DNA of 64,000 bases from Amycolatopsis balhimycina FH 1894. GTDB taxonomy: Bacteria; Actinomycetota; Actinomycetes; Mycobacteriales; Pseudonocardiaceae. Of this stretch, positions 1-7,926 are shown piece after piece (position 1 is the first letter of the stretch; every line of letters begins with the position of its first letter). Made by a program: the position numbers and the translations under genes. Below the pieces are notes generated by a model. It was not told the origin of the DNA. It did no database searches and was given only the letters and a program-made list of their open reading frames with translations. The stretch covers positions 5,576,822 through 5,640,821 of the forward strand of contig NZ_KB913037.1 of the NCBI RefSeq assembly GCF_000384295.1, given 5' to 3'.

Positions 1-327
1 CTGGCCATCCGCGACCTCGCCGAAGAGATGCGCGTGACGCACTCGGCGGCCAGCCAGACCGTCGCGCAGATGAGCCGCGCCGGTTTCGTGCACCTCGAGC
101 CGGGTGCCGACGCCCGGCAGCGGATCGTCTCGCTCACCGCGAAGACGCGCGACCTGCTGCCGCTGATCGAGGCGGAGTGGACGGCGACGACCGAGGCGAC
201 GGCGGCATTGGAAGCGGAGCTGCCGTACTCGCTGCGCGCCCTGCTGGACGCGATCATGGAAGCCTTGGAGCGCAAGCCGTTCCGCCGGCGGATCGAGGAG
301 ACCGTGGCCGCCCGGGAACTGCGCTGA
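1..327 (+). CDS. MarR family transcriptional regulator, 5'-truncated by window edge
   Basis: The reading frame is open from base 1 and ends at a TGA at 325-327, so only about the last 108 residues are present. The first residues in view form a winged helix-turn-helix (DLAEEMRVTHSAASQTVAQM), followed by the wing segment with a DARQRIVSLT motif, then helices that would form the C-terminal dimerisation arm. This order is typical of MarR proteins, which are usually 140-160 residues long. The target genes and ligand cannot be told because the promoter lies outside the window. The next gene is convergent, and its stop codon immediately abuts this one. Confidence 0.8.
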   Translation: MAIRDLAEEMRVTHSAASQTVAQMSRAGFVHLEPGADARQRIVSLTAKTRDLLPLIEAEWTATTEATAALEAELPYSLRALLDAIMEALERKPFRRRIEETVAARELR

Positions 328-738
328 TCAAAGCGGGAAGACCGCCCAGACGTACTTGCCGCCGGGGCAGCGTTCGAAGCCCCAGGCCAGGGACAGCGCC
401 TGGACCAGGACGAGCCCGCGGCTGCGGGCCTCGGCCGGGGACGGCGCCCGCAGCTCGGGCAGCATCCGGCCGGTGTCGTGCACCCGCAACGTCAGCCGCC
501 CGTCGCGGTACTCCAGCTCCAGCCGCTGGGGCCGTTCGCCGTGCTCGAAGGCGTTCGTGACCAGCTCAGACGTCGCCAGCAGGACGTCGTCCAGCCGGTC
601 CTCGCGCACGCCGAAGCGCAGCATCGCCATCCGGACCTCGTGCCGGGCCAGCGCCGGGGCCGTGACGTCGGCCGGGAGGAGCACCCTCACCCGGGCGGCT
701 GCCGGAGCCGTGCGCTGCGGCAGTCTCGACGTCGTCAT
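328..738 (-). CDS. ATP-binding protein, RsbW-like anti-sigma/serine kinase (HATPase_c_2)
   Basis: A 136-residue GHKL-type ATPase. The N-box ELVTNAFEHG and the G1-type VHDTGR segment are visible, followed by a SRGLVLVQALSLAWG stretch matching the ATP-lid and G2 region. Proteins of this size and layout are the stand-alone anti-sigma kinases common in actinobacteria, which bind ATP and phosphorylate STAS antagonists or bind sigma factors. I chose the ATG at 738 rather than an upstream in-frame start at 783, because a GGGAGGGGGAC ribosome binding site precedes it. The gene lies 61 bp downstream of the SigF-like gene on the same strand and may be co-transcribed with it. Its partner protein is not identified. 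Confidence 0.75.
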   Translation of the reverse strand: MTTSRLPQRTAPAAARVRVLLPADVTAPALARHEVRMAMLRFGVREDRLDDVLLATSELVTNAFEHGERPQRLELEYRDGRLTLRVHDTGRMLPELRAPSPAEARSRGLVLVQALSLAWGFERCPGGKYVWAVFPL

Positions 739-799
739 CGGGTCCCCCTCCCAGTGAGTTCGGTCCGCCCGCGAAGTACCCAAGCGGGGGTGCGGCTAA

Positions 800-1579
800 T
801 CAGGTGCCCTCCGCCAGCTCGGATTCGTCCAGGCCCGAACGCAGCTTCTTCAGCGTCGCAGCCAGCAACCGCGATACCTGCATCTGGGACACCCCGACAC
901 GGCGTGCGATGTCCGACTGGCTCATCCCCGAGCCGAACCGCAGCGCGACGATCTTGCGCTCCCGCTCCGGCAGGCTCTCGAGCATCGGCCGCAGCGCCTC
1001 GCGGAGCTCGGCCTGGCCGAGCTCGGCGTCCGGCGCCCCGAACCGGGTGTGCGCCGCGTTCTCGAGCAGGTGGTCCAGCGACGCGCCGTAGCGGCCCTGA
1101 CCAGCGCGAAGGCCCTCGTAGACGTCTTCGATGGGCACGCCGAGCCGCGCGGCGATCTCACTCGGCTTCGGCGCGCGGGAAAGCTGCACGGTGAGCTCTT
1201 CGCGCGCGCCGGAGATGTTCGCGTTCAGCTCCTTGAGCCGCCGCGGCACCCGTACCGACCAGCTGTTGTCCCGGAAGTGGTGCCGCAGCTCCCCGGAGAT
1301 GGTGGGCACCGCGAAGGCGAGGAAATCCGTTCCCTGTCCGGGGTCGAACCGGTCGACGGCGTGGATCAGCCCGACCGTGGCGATCTGGACCAGGTCCTCC
1401 ATCGCCTCGTCGCGGTTGCGGAACTTCCGGGCCAGGTTGCGCGCCAGCTCCAGGTGCGCGCGCACGAGGGTGTCGCGGATGCGGTCGCGCTCCGGCGAGT
1501 CCGCCGGCAGGGCAGCGAGTTGGGTGAACAGCGCGCCGACGTCGAGGTCGTTCCCGCTGCTCCCGGCGGGTTCGGTCAC
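800..1579 (-). CDS. sigF: RNA polymerase sigma factor, SigF/SigB/SigG subfamily
   Basis: A 259-residue group 3 sigma factor without region 1. Region 2 contains DLVQIATVGLIHAVDRFDP and the VRVPRRLKEL segment that contacts the -10 element. Region 4 contains LPERERKIVALRF followed by the DNA-binding helix-turn-helix MSQSDIARRVGVSQMQVSRLL. This pattern is typical of actinobacterial SigF/SigB stress and development factors. The GTG start at 1579 is chosen because it overlaps the stop of the upstream anti-sigma gene as GTGA, which implies translational coupling. Activity should be held down by that partner-switching anti-sigma factor. A SigF-type promoter lies in front of the operon. The subfamily is secure; exact orthology to a named sigF is inferred. 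Confidence 0.88.
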   Translation of the reverse strand: MTEPAGSSGNDLDVGALFTQLAALPADSPERDRIRDTLVRAHLELARNLARKFRNRDEAMEDLVQIATVGLIHAVDRFDPGQGTDFLAFAVPTISGELRHHFRDNSWSVRVPRRLKELNANISGAREELTVQLSRAPKPSEIAARLGVPIEDVYEGLRAGQGRYGASLDHLLENAAHTRFGAPDAELGQAELREALRPMLESLPERERKIVALRFGSGMSQSDIARRVGVSQMQVSRLLAATLKKLRSGLDESELAEGT

Positions 1580-1992
1580 GAGTCCGTCGCCTGGCTCTCC
1601 CGCACGAGGTCGACCCGGGAGAGGTAGCGGCCGTTCTCCGGGGTGACCGTGCGCTGCGCGCTCGTCGCGAGCGCGGTCAGCAGCTGCCACGACAGGCCGG
1701 CGTCGTCCTCGTGCTCGGCGCTGTCCGCCAGCACCGACACCGAGACCTCGATGCGCGGCCCGCTCCAGGAGAAGACGCAGGTCAGCCGGCCGTCCGAGCT
1801 GGCGGGAAGCAGCAGCGAGCAGGCCTCGTCCACCGCCATCCGGAGGTCTTCGACGGCGTCGAGGTCGAAGTCCTGACGCATCGCGATGTCGGCCACGATG
1901 GTCCGCAGGGTGGGTACGACGTGCGGGATCGCTGCTGTCCGCACCTCGATGACCTGTGCGCCTTCCGGGACGAGCGGGGCGTTGTCCTCCAC
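1576..1992 (-). CDS. rsbW: anti-sigma factor, RsbW-like ATPase
   Basis: A 138-residue protein of the RsbW/UsfX type. The segment DLRMAVDEACSLLLP occupies the N-box position of the GHKL ATPase fold, although the canonical Asn is not obvious, and GLSWQLLTALATSA lies where the C-terminal helix is expected. In this family the protein binds its cognate sigma factor and releases it when an unphosphorylated STAS antagonist competes. The GTG at 1992 is selected because a GAGAAAGGAA ribosome binding site precedes it. The gene overlaps the sigma gene by four bases and is transcribed first. A STAS protein encoded at 2684-3037 is a plausible antagonist, but that pairing is inferred from proximity only. 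Confidence 0.78.
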   Translation of the reverse strand: MEDNAPLVPEGAQVIEVRTAAIPHVVPTLRTIVADIAMRQDFDLDAVEDLRMAVDEACSLLLPASSDGRLTCVFSWSGPRIEVSVSVLADSAEHEDDAGLSWQLLTALATSAQRTVTPENGRYLSRVDLVRESQATDS

Positions 1993-2058
1993 GTTTGTTC
2001 CTTTCTCCGGCTCGCGCTCCAGGTGTGCGGCGGTGTCCTGTTCACGCCCGTCGGCGAG

Positions 2059-2086
2059 ATGCCCGTGGTGTGAGCAAACCAAACCC
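2059..2086 (-). promoter_or_regulatory. SigF-type promoter for the anti-sigma/sigma operon
   Basis: On the minus strand the sequence reads GGGTTT, 16 bases, GGGCAT, ending 67 bases before the GTG of the anti-sigma gene. This resembles the GGTTT-N16-GGGTA pattern of mycobacterial SigF promoters. The -35 element is half of the perfect palindrome CAAACCCGGGTTTG at 2080-2093, which it shares with the opposite promoter. Confidence 0.5.
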
Positions 2087-2114
2087 GGGTTTGATCCGCT
2101 TCACCGGCGGGCAT
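2087..2114 (+). promoter_or_regulatory. SigF-type promoter for the WhiB-like gene
   Basis: The plus strand also reads GGGTTT, exactly 16 bases, GGGCAT. The GGGCAT ends 42 bases upstream of the WhiB-like ATG at 2157. It is a mirror image of the minus-strand promoter, and both -35 boxes come from one 14-bp palindrome. Confidence 0.5.
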
Positions 2115-2156
2115 GTAGCGGTCGACACGGGAGATCCTGGGAAAGGCAGGGACGAC

Positions 2157-2465
2157 ATGGCTGACGTGAGCCGGCTGCCCATCGTGGTTGCTGAAGAGTG
2201 GGAATGGCAGCTGAGCGGCTCGTGCCGGGGTGCGGACAGCAGCCTTTTCTTCCACACGGACAACGAGCGGGGTTCGGCGCGGGAGCGGCGCGAGTCGCGG
2301 GCCAAGGCCATCTGCCAGACCTGCCCCGTCCTGGCCCAGTGCCGTCAGCACGCGTTGACGGTACAGGAGCCGTACGGCATCTGGGGCGGCCTCGGGGAGA
2401 TCGAACGGCGGCAGCTTTTCCTGCGCCAGCGCAGGGCGGCGCGGAAGGCGATGAGTGCGCACTGA
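2157..2465 (+). CDS. WhiB family iron-sulfur transcription factor (WhiB3/WhiD type)
   Basis: A 102-residue WhiB-like protein. Four cysteines expected to hold a 4Fe-4S cluster are present: one in GSCRGADSS and three in CQTCPVLAQC. They are followed by the G[IV]WGG turn (EPYGIWGGLGE) and a basic C-terminal tail (RRAARKAMSAH) for DNA contact. The N-terminal segment, the EWEWQL and SSLFFH stretches and the overall length match WhiB3/WhiD better than the shorter WhiB1/WblE type. These factors bind sigma region 4 and act in redox sensing or sporulation. The ATG at 2157 follows GGAAAGGCAGGGA. A divergent SigF-type promoter lies upstream, suggesting that the neighbouring sigma factor controls it. Confidence 0.9.
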   Translation: MADVSRLPIVVAEEWEWQLSGSCRGADSSLFFHTDNERGSARERRESRAKAICQTCPVLAQCRQHALTVQEPYGIWGGLGEIERRQLFLRQRRAARKAMSAH

Positions 2466-2683
2466 GCAGAGCCCTGAGCAGGCAGGATTTGATCCCTCGT
2501 GAGCAGTGAAAGCGAAAGGACGGCGGCCGTGGCGGGCTCGGTCGCTTCCTGGGTTAGGGTTGGCCCCGGAGTTGCCTTGACCGTGCCGGGCGCGAGCTTC
2601 GGAAGGGCACGGTGACACGGTTGCCGCTTGAGACAGCAGGCGCGTACCCGGCGCAGGAGCAGCGCCTGACGAGGAGAAACTGC

Positions 2684-3037
2684 ATGCCCGCAGCCGACCA
2701 GAACGCCACCCCGCCCGGGTTCGGCATCACGCTGGACACCGACGCGACGGAGCCCCGGGTGGTGGTCACCGGCGAGCTCGATCTGCTGACCAGCCCGCAG
2801 CTGCAGGAGGCCCTGGCCGGGCTGATCGCGGACAAGCGCGCGCAGCGGGTCGTGGCCGATCTGACCGGGGTGACCTTCTTCGATTCCTCCGCGCTGAACG
2901 TGGTGCTCCGCGCACAACGCCAGGCCGGCGAGCAGGACGTCGAACTCGAGCTCGTCCCGAGTCCCGCGGTGAGCCGGGTGATCGAACTCACCGGCGTGGC
3001 CGAACACCTGAGCGTGTCGGAGGACCCCCAAGCCTGA
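2684..3037 (+). CDS. STAS domain anti-sigma factor antagonist
   Basis: A 117-residue single STAS domain. It shows the strand RVVVTGELDLLT, the helix region LQEALAGLI, and DLTGVTFFDSSALNVVL, where the DSS serine is the usual phosphorylation site of SpoIIAA/RsbV proteins. Antagonists of this kind bind RsbW-like kinases when unphosphorylated and free the sigma factor. The ATG at 2684 lies eight bases after an AGGAG ribosome binding site; an upstream in-frame start at 2612 would add 24 unconserved residues. It lies about 0.7 kb from the SigF/RsbW operon, so it may belong to the same partner-switching circuit, but no shared transcript is visible. Confidence 0.85.
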   Translation: MPAADQNATPPGFGITLDTDATEPRVVVTGELDLLTSPQLQEALAGLIADKRAQRVVADLTGVTFFDSSALNVVLRAQRQAGEQDVELELVPSPAVSRVIELTGVAEHLSVSEDPQA

Positions 3038-3094
3038 CCGCCCGCTACGGTTCCGCGGACTGATTTCGGTTCGCGGAACCCTGGGGGCGGCAAG

Positions 3095-3886
3095 ATGATG
3101 GGGCGGACGCATGCCCTGACCGGCTGGTGTGCGGGCCTGGCCCTGGCGCCCGTGGTCGGGGCGGGTTCGGTGCACCAGGCGGTGGTCTTCGCGGCGACGA
3201 CGGCGGGGTTCGCCCTGCTGCCCGACCTCGACCACCCCGGCGCCAGCGCGTCCCGTCTCCTCGGCTGGCTGACCGGGGCGTTGTCCTGGTTGCTGCGCCG
3301 GGTCTCGGCGGGGTTCTACGCGCTGACGAAGGGTCCGCGCGACGAGAACGTCACCGGCAAGCACCGCCACCTCTCCCACACCGTCCTGTTCGCGGCCGGC
3401 CTGGGCGTGCTGACGTCCTGGGGTACCACCCAAGGCGGCCCGTGGGCCGTCGTCGGCGTCGTGATCTTCGGCCTGATGCTGGCGGAAGGCGCACTGGGCG
3501 ACTGGCTGCTGCCGGTGAGCGGCGCGGCCGTGGCGTGGTGGTTCTTCACCGCGCCACCCGACCGAGCGGGTGAGCTGGCGTCCATTTCGGGCTGGCTCGG
3601 GATCGCCGTCGCGGCGGGGTGCCTGACCCACTGCCTGGGTGACGCGCTGACCGAAGCCGGCTGCCCGTTCCTCTTCCCGATCCCGATCGCGGGCGAGACG
3701 TGGTACGAGATCCGGCCGCCTCGCGTGCTGCGGTTCCGGACCGGCAAGAAGGTCGAGAAGCGGCTGATCTTCCCGGTGTTCGCGCTGCTCGGGGTGCTGC
3801 TGGTGCCGGGGGTGTGGACGTACACAGTGGACACGTTCCAGCGCTTGTTCATCCCGCCGACGAGCCAGCGGGCGACAACGCCTTGA
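3095..3886 (+). CDS. membrane-bound metal-dependent hydrolase (YdjM/DUF457 family)
   Basis: A 263-residue polytopic protein. It begins GRTHALTGWCAGLALAP and has LLPDLDHPGA and KHRHLSHTV segments. These His and Asp residues form the putative metal site of the DUF457/YdjM family. A second His-rich segment, GCLTHCLGDALTEAGCPF, occurs later. Several hydrophobic stretches of 18-22 residues separate these motifs, so it should sit in the cytoplasmic membrane. No substrate is established for the family. Two consecutive ATG codons (3095 and 3098) follow a GGGGGCGGCAAG stretch, so the start could be three bases later. The 3' end overlaps the convergent SnoaL-like gene by 38 bp. Confidence 0.8.
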   Translation: MMGRTHALTGWCAGLALAPVVGAGSVHQAVVFAATTAGFALLPDLDHPGASASRLLGWLTGALSWLLRRVSAGFYALTKGPRDENVTGKHRHLSHTVLFAAGLGVLTSWGTTQGGPWAVVGVVIFGLMLAEGALGDWLLPVSGAAVAWWFFTAPPDRAGELASISGWLGIAVAAGCLTHCLGDALTEAGCPFLFPIPIAGETWYEIRPPRVLRFRTGKKVEKRLIFPVFALLGVLLVPGVWTYTVDTFQRLFIPPTSQRATTP

Positions 3887-4622
3887 GCCGTTCCGCCGCG
3901 GCGGCGGTGTCGGTGTAGTCCCGCGAGTGCGCGATCAGTCCGTCCCGGATCGTCATCACCATGACGTACGAAGACACGAACGGCGAGCCGCCGACTTCGC
4001 CGTGGAGGTCGAGTTCGGCCACCAGCACCGCCGGGTCGCTGGTCTCGTGGACGACGACGTTCTCGGCCTTGACCAGGCGCCGCACCTGCCCGGCCGCGCT
4101 GAACCGGCGACGCAGTTCTTCGCGGCCTTTCGTCTCCCGGGGCACGCCGGGGAGCGTGAAGGGCATCTCGATGGTCACGTCTTCGGCGTAGAGGTCGGCG
4201 AGGTCGTCCCAGCGGTTTTCCACCGAGGCGGCGAGGAACCGGTCGAACACCGAACGCGTGAACCACGAAGCCGCCGACGCGTTCGGGTAGTCGCGGTAGG
4301 ACGTGATCTCGCCGTCCGAGACCGTCAGGATCCCCACCGAGGACGGCAACTCGAATCCCGGACCCGAGACCACCAGCTCCACCACGAACCCCGAGTCCGT
4401 CAGGGTGATCGTGACCTGCGCTTTCGTCAGGCCCGCGGCTCTTGCCCGGGCCCCGCCTCCCTCGAGAGCCCGCTGGATCGCTTCCCGGCCTTCGATCCGC
4501 AGGCCGGTGAACGGCATCTCGAACACCGCTTCGGCGGCGAAGAGGTCCGCGAACGGAGCGGTGTCCAGCGACGACATTCCGCGACGGACGAGCTCGGCGA
4601 TTTCGGACACGGTGTGTGTCAT
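3849..4622 (-). CDS. SnoaL-like/NTF2-fold protein with two tandem domains
   Basis: A 257-residue protein made of two NTF2-like halves. The first runs from about residue 5 to 120 (VRRGMSSLDTAPFADLFAAEAVFEMPF) and the second from about 125 to 245 (RFLAASVENRWDDLADLYAEDVTIEMPFTLPG). The paired EMPF(T) strands repeat in both halves. This family covers polyketide cyclases, ketosteroid isomerase-like enzymes and many uncharacterised small-molecule binding proteins, so no reaction can be given. The ATG at 4622 is 95 bases from the divergent TetR-type regulator, which makes this gene the likely target of that regulator. Its 3' end overlaps the convergent hydrolase gene. Confidence 0.78.
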   Translation of the reverse strand: MTHTVSEIAELVRRGMSSLDTAPFADLFAAEAVFEMPFTGLRIEGREAIQRALEGGGARARAAGLTKAQVTITLTDSGFVVELVVSGPGFELPSSVGILTVSDGEITSYRDYPNASAASWFTRSVFDRFLAASVENRWDDLADLYAEDVTIEMPFTLPGVPRETKGREELRRRFSAAGQVRRLVKAENVVVHETSDPAVLVAELDLHGEVGGSPFVSSYVMVMTIRDGLIAHSRDYTDTAAAAERLKALSPAGSSAG

Positions 4623-4717
4623 CGGAATTCCCCTGTCAGACTGAGTGTTGAATCGGAACGATGGACCCGCTTACGACGATACGGAGCCTGCGTTCCGGTT
4701 GTCAACGAGGAGACGTG

Positions 4718-5302
4718 ATGGAGAAGATGCGCGCCGACGCGCGGCGCAACCGGGCGAAGGTGCTGGCCGCCGCCGAGGAGGCGTTCGCCGTCGACGGGCT
4801 GGCTGTGCCGCTCGACGACATCGCGCGGCTGGCGGGCGTCGGGGCCGGCACCGTCTACCGGCACTTTCCCAGCAAGGAAGCGCTCTTCCAGGCCGTCGTC
4901 CTCGAACGCATCCAGCAGTTCGCCACGGAGGCCCGCGAACTCGCCACCGCCGGGGATGCCGGTGAGGTGTTCTTCGGCTACTTCGTCCGCGTCATCAAGC
5001 AGGCGTCACTCAACCGGGCCATCTGCGACGCCCTCGCCGAGTCCGGCGGGCACACCTTCAAGGCCGGCGCGGGCGACGAGTTCCACACCGCGCTGGCGGA
5101 ACTGCTCGGCCGCGCCCAGGCCGCCGGCGCCGTCCGGCCGGACATCGACGGCGACGACCTGCGGGCGCTCATCGTCGGCTGCCTCGCCGTCGAGCGGTAC
5201 TCGCCGGGGAGCCGGCACCTGGTCCGCGTGGTCGTCGACGGGCTTCGGCCGGCCGGAGCCGACCCAGGTCGCGCGGCTTCCGCGGCGGCGGACACGCCAT
5301 GA
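4718..5302 (+). CDS. TetR family transcriptional regulator
   Basis: A 194-residue TetR protein. The N-terminal helix-turn-helix spans about residues 8-55 (NRAKVLAAAEEAFAVDG, then PLDDIARLAGVGAGTVYRHFPSKEALF), with the diagnostic GTVYRHFPSKE signature. The rest is an all-helical ligand-binding domain resembling the TetR_C_11/SbtR type, with a KAGAGDEFHTALAELLGRAQAAG segment. The ATG at 4718 lies seven bases after GAGGAG. It is divergent from the SnoaL-like gene. The interval has a spaced inverted repeat (CGGAACG at 4654-4660 and CGTTCCG at 4691-4697) that could be an operator. The ligand is unknown. Confidence 0.88.
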   Translation: MEKMRADARRNRAKVLAAAEEAFAVDGLAVPLDDIARLAGVGAGTVYRHFPSKEALFQAVVLERIQQFATEARELATAGDAGEVFFGYFVRVIKQASLNRAICDALAESGGHTFKAGAGDEFHTALAELLGRAQAAGAVRPDIDGDDLRALIVGCLAVERYSPGSRHLVRVVVDGLRPAGADPGRAASAAADTP

Positions 5303-5339
5303 GCCCAAGCTGGCACGTGAGCGACCGCGGCGCAAGAAA

Positions 5340-5360
5340 GTTGAGTCACCTAGACTCATG
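5340..5360. promoter_or_regulatory. HAIR-like inverted repeat (possible HspR site)
   Basis: The sequence TTGAGT, seven bases, ACTCATG at 5341-5360 closely resembles the HspR-associated inverted repeat CTTGAGT-N7-ACTCAAG, missing the outermost pair on one side. It lies about 80 bases upstream of the small membrane protein gene. No chaperone gene is nearby, so the identity rests on sequence likeness alone. Confidence 0.35.
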
Positions 5361-5440
5361 TCACACATCGGGTAACAAGAAGTAAGATCAGGCCGAGTTA
5401 TTCCTCGTACTTGCGCTGGGCGTGGCGAGGGGGTGCCCGG

Positions 5441-5779
5441 ATGAGTGGCCGACCTACTTGGGGCTCCGCCGCGGTCACCGGGCTGGCGGGGTTCGCCACC
5501 GGGCTGCTGGTGGCCGCGCTGCTCGTCGCCGGGCGCGCCACGCCGCACCCCGCCGACACGACCGGCCCCACCGAGCCGCCGACCAGGACCGTTTCCGCCG
5601 TGCCCGTCACGATGACCACGTCCGTGCCGCCGTCCACCGTCACCTCGGTCGAGACCTCGCCGCCGACGACCACCACCAGCTTCGTCGAGGTCACCGTGGC
5701 GCCGCCGACGTCGCCGACCTCGGCCACGCCGACCTCGACGACCGTCCCGTTGCCGTTGACCAGCGGATGGCGTGACTGA
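5441..5779 (+). CDS. small single-pass membrane protein with Pro/Thr-rich tail
   Basis: A 112-residue protein. A short cytoplasmic start (MSGRPTWGS) is followed by one hydrophobic segment at about residues 10-31 (VTGLAGFATGLLVAALLVAG). The remaining 80 residues are very rich in Thr, Pro, Ser and Val, in patterns such as TTTTSFVEVTVAPPTSPTS, and are probably an extracellular stalk that could be O-mannosylated. There is no recognisable domain and no function is assigned. The ATG at 5441 follows GAGGGGGTGCC; an in-frame start at 5411 is less likely. The lipoprotein gene 40 bp downstream on the same strand may be in the same operon. Confidence 0.6.
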   Translation: MSGRPTWGSAAVTGLAGFATGLLVAALLVAGRATPHPADTTGPTEPPTRTVSAVPVTMTTSVPPSTVTSVETSPPTTTTSFVEVTVAPPTSPTSATPTSTTVPLPLTSGWRD

Positions 5780-5818
5780 GCGGTGCAACCAACCGGGCGC
5801 GGGTCCCGTCTGCCCGGT

Positions 5819-6295
5819 ATGCGCTGCATTCCTTGGATCGCCCTCGCCGCGGCCGTCACGGCGGGCTGTGCCGGGCCCGGGGCCGGGCCGGAGGTCGCCT
5901 GCCCGGCGATCGGCTACGTCACCGGCATCAGCCTGAAGATTCCCACGCCCGCGGGCATTTCCCGCGCGACGCTCGATGCGTGCTGGCGGGGGCAGTGCGT
6001 GACGCGCGAGGTCGTCCTCACGCCCGACACGACCGCGGTCGCGTCGCCCTGCACCGGAGGCCCGGACAGTGCCTGCGCCGCGTCGATGGTGCCGACCGGC
6101 GGCCTCCGCGGGTTCGCCGAGGTGCCCGGCCTGCCCGCCGAACCGGTCCGGGTCACGGTCCGGTTCGACGACGGCAGGCCGCACACCGCCGACATCACTC
6201 CGGCCTACAGCGAGCCGCACGGCTCCGCCTGCGGGAAGGTGGGGCCGCAGGCGCAGCTGCTGGTCGGTCCCGACCGCGAGCTGCGAGCGGGTTAA
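5819..6295 (+). CDS. putative lipoprotein, function unknown
   Basis: A 158-residue secreted protein. The first 19 residues form a lipoprotein signal (MRCIPWIALAAAVTAGCAG) with the lipobox VTAGC, so the mature form should be anchored to the outer leaflet. The mature part has two conserved-looking cysteine pairs (ACWRGQCVTR and SPCTGGPDSACAA) and a beta-rich SLKIPTPAGIS...RVTVRFDDG pattern, suggesting a small extracytoplasmic beta-sandwich. I do not recognise the family. An upstream in-frame ATG at 5783 would bury the signal sequence, so 5819 is preferred. The stop overlaps that of the convergent ABC permease by three bases. Confidence 0.65.
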   Translation: MRCIPWIALAAAVTAGCAGPGAGPEVACPAIGYVTGISLKIPTPAGISRATLDACWRGQCVTREVVLTPDTTAVASPCTGGPDSACAASMVPTGGLRGFAEVPGLPAEPVRVTVRFDDGRPHTADITPAYSEPHGSACGKVGPQAQLLVGPDRELRAG

Positions 6296-7926
6296 CCGAC
6301 GTCCCGGCGTCGCCAGCCCAGCAGGCCGGCGGCCAGGGCGACGACCGCGATCGCCGTCAGCCACACCAGCGGGGTGGCGGCGAACTCCTGGCCGGGCAGC
6401 TTCGGCGGGTGCTGGAACGGCGAGACGTCCAGCACCGCCTGCGGCAGGTCCAGGACCGGGCCGAACAGGCTGAGCAGCAGCGCGAGCGAGCCGACCGCCC
6501 ACGCCGCGGCCGAAAAGCCCGGCAGCAGCCCGAAGATCGTCACGGCCAGCGCGACCACCACCCAGGCCGCGGGCAGCTGGACCGCCATCCCGGCGAGCGT
6601 GTCGCCGATCGAGCCGCCGACGTCGCCGGTGCGCAACCCGTTGGCCAGGCCCATGAACAGCCCGCCGACCAGCAGCAGCGCCGCCGTGCCGAAGAAGGCG
6701 AACACGAGGTGGCTGCCCGCCCAGCGCAGCCTGCCGACGCTCGTGGCCAGCACCGGTTCGAGCCGGATCGCGGTCTCTTCGCCGCGCATCCGCAGGGCGG
6801 CCTGGATCCCGTACAGCGACGCGACCATGGCGAACATCCCGGCCATCGCGGCGAGGAACGCCTGGGTCAGCGCGTGGCTGCCGCCGAGCCGCTCGAAGAT
6901 CTGCTGCGCCTGCGGGCTCGAGCCGACGAGGTCGCCGATGCCGCTGGCGATCGAGCCGAACACCGCGCCGACCACGGCCGTCCCGATCGTCCAGCCGAGG
7001 AGCGGGCCGCGGTGCAGCCGCCAGGCGAGCGCGAACGGCGACCGCAGCCCCGGCGCCGCCGTCGCCGGGCCCGGCGACGGCGGCAGGATGCCGACGCCGA
7101 CGTCCCGGCGGGGGAGCAGCCAGTACCCGGCCGCGCCGGCGACCAGCGCGAAGACCACCGGCAGCAGGAGCACCCACCAGCGTTCGACGGCGAACGCCCG
7201 GACCTGCTGGACCCAGCCGATCGGCGACAGCCACGACAGCCAGCGAGCGTCCACAGTGGAGTCTCCGGCGCCGCGCACCAGGAAGGCGGCGCCGACGACG
7301 GCGGCGCCGATCCCGTTGGCGGTGCGGGAGTACTCCGCGAGCTGGACGGCGACCGCGGCGACGGCGGTGAAGACCAGACCCGCCAAGGCTTCCGCCGCGC
7401 CGAAGGCGAACGAGCCCGCCGCGGGCAGGCCGGCCCCGATCATGGTGCCCGCCTGGAGCAGGCCGATGAGCACGCTCGCGCCCCCGGCCACCAGCAGCGA
7501 CGCCGTCAGCGCCGCGTACCGGCCGACGACCGCGGACGCGAGCAGCTCCGCGCGGCCGGTGTCCTCCTCGGCGCGGGTGTGCCGGGTGACGGTGAAGACG
7601 ACCATCAGCCCGGTGAGCAGCGCGAGGAACCCGGCCATGCGCCAGGCGATGAACCCGCCCGCGGTGGTGAGGTCGAACGGCGGCCCGTAGAGCAGCGCGT
7701 AGGACGGGTTGGCGTTCGCGCCCGCCTGCAGCGCCAGCCGGTCGGCGACGGTCGGGTAGAACTGCGTGAACGTGTTGACCGTGCTCGCCGGGACGACGCT
7801 GAGCAGCACGATCCAGATCGGCAGGACCACGCGGTCGCGGCGCAGCGCGAGCCGGGTGAGGTGCCAGGTGCCGGCCAGTTCGTGGGCCGGCGCCACCGCG
7901 GCCGGGCGTTCGAGCGTGGCGGTCAT
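6292..7926 (-). CDS. ABC transporter permease (polyketide-antibiotic exporter-like)
   Basis: A 544-residue permease with about 12 hydrophobic segments in two halves, joined by a loop near residues 255-300 ([21 protein letters not shown]). The two-half layout and segments such as [32 protein letters not shown] match the actinobacterial family annotated as exporters of polyketide antibiotics. It would form the membrane channel for the ATPase encoded just upstream. Its ATG at 7926 overlaps that gene's stop as ATGA, so the two are translationally coupled. The substrate is unknown. The divergent GbsR/MarR-like regulator probably controls the pair, which points to drug or metabolite resistance. Confidence 0.85.
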   Translation of the reverse strand: MTATLERPAAVAPAHELAGTWHLTRLALRRDRVVLPIWIVLLSVVPASTVNTFTQFYPTVADRLALQAGANANPSYALLYGPPFDLTTAGGFIAWRMAGFLALLTGLMVVFTVTRHTRAEEDTGRAELLASAVVGRYAALTASLLVAGGASVLIGLLQAGTMIGAGLPAAGSFAFGAAEALAGLVFTAVAAVAVQLAEYSRTANGIGAAVVGAAFLVRGAGDSTVDARWLSWLSPIGWVQQVRAFAVERWWVLLLPVVFALVAGAAGYWLLPRRDVGVGILPPSPGPATAAPGLRSPFALAWRLHRGPLLGWTIGTAVVGAVFGSIASGIGDLVGSSPQAQQIFERLGGSHALTQAFLAAMAGMFAMVASLYGIQAALRMRGEETAIRLEPVLATSVGRLRWAGSHLVFAFFGTAALLLVGGLFMGLANGLRTGDVGGSIGDTLAGMAVQLPAAWVVVALAVTIFGLLPGFSAAAWAVGSLALLLSLFGPVLDLPQAVLDVSPFQHPPKLPGQEFAATPLVWLTAIAVVALAAGLLGWRRRDVG

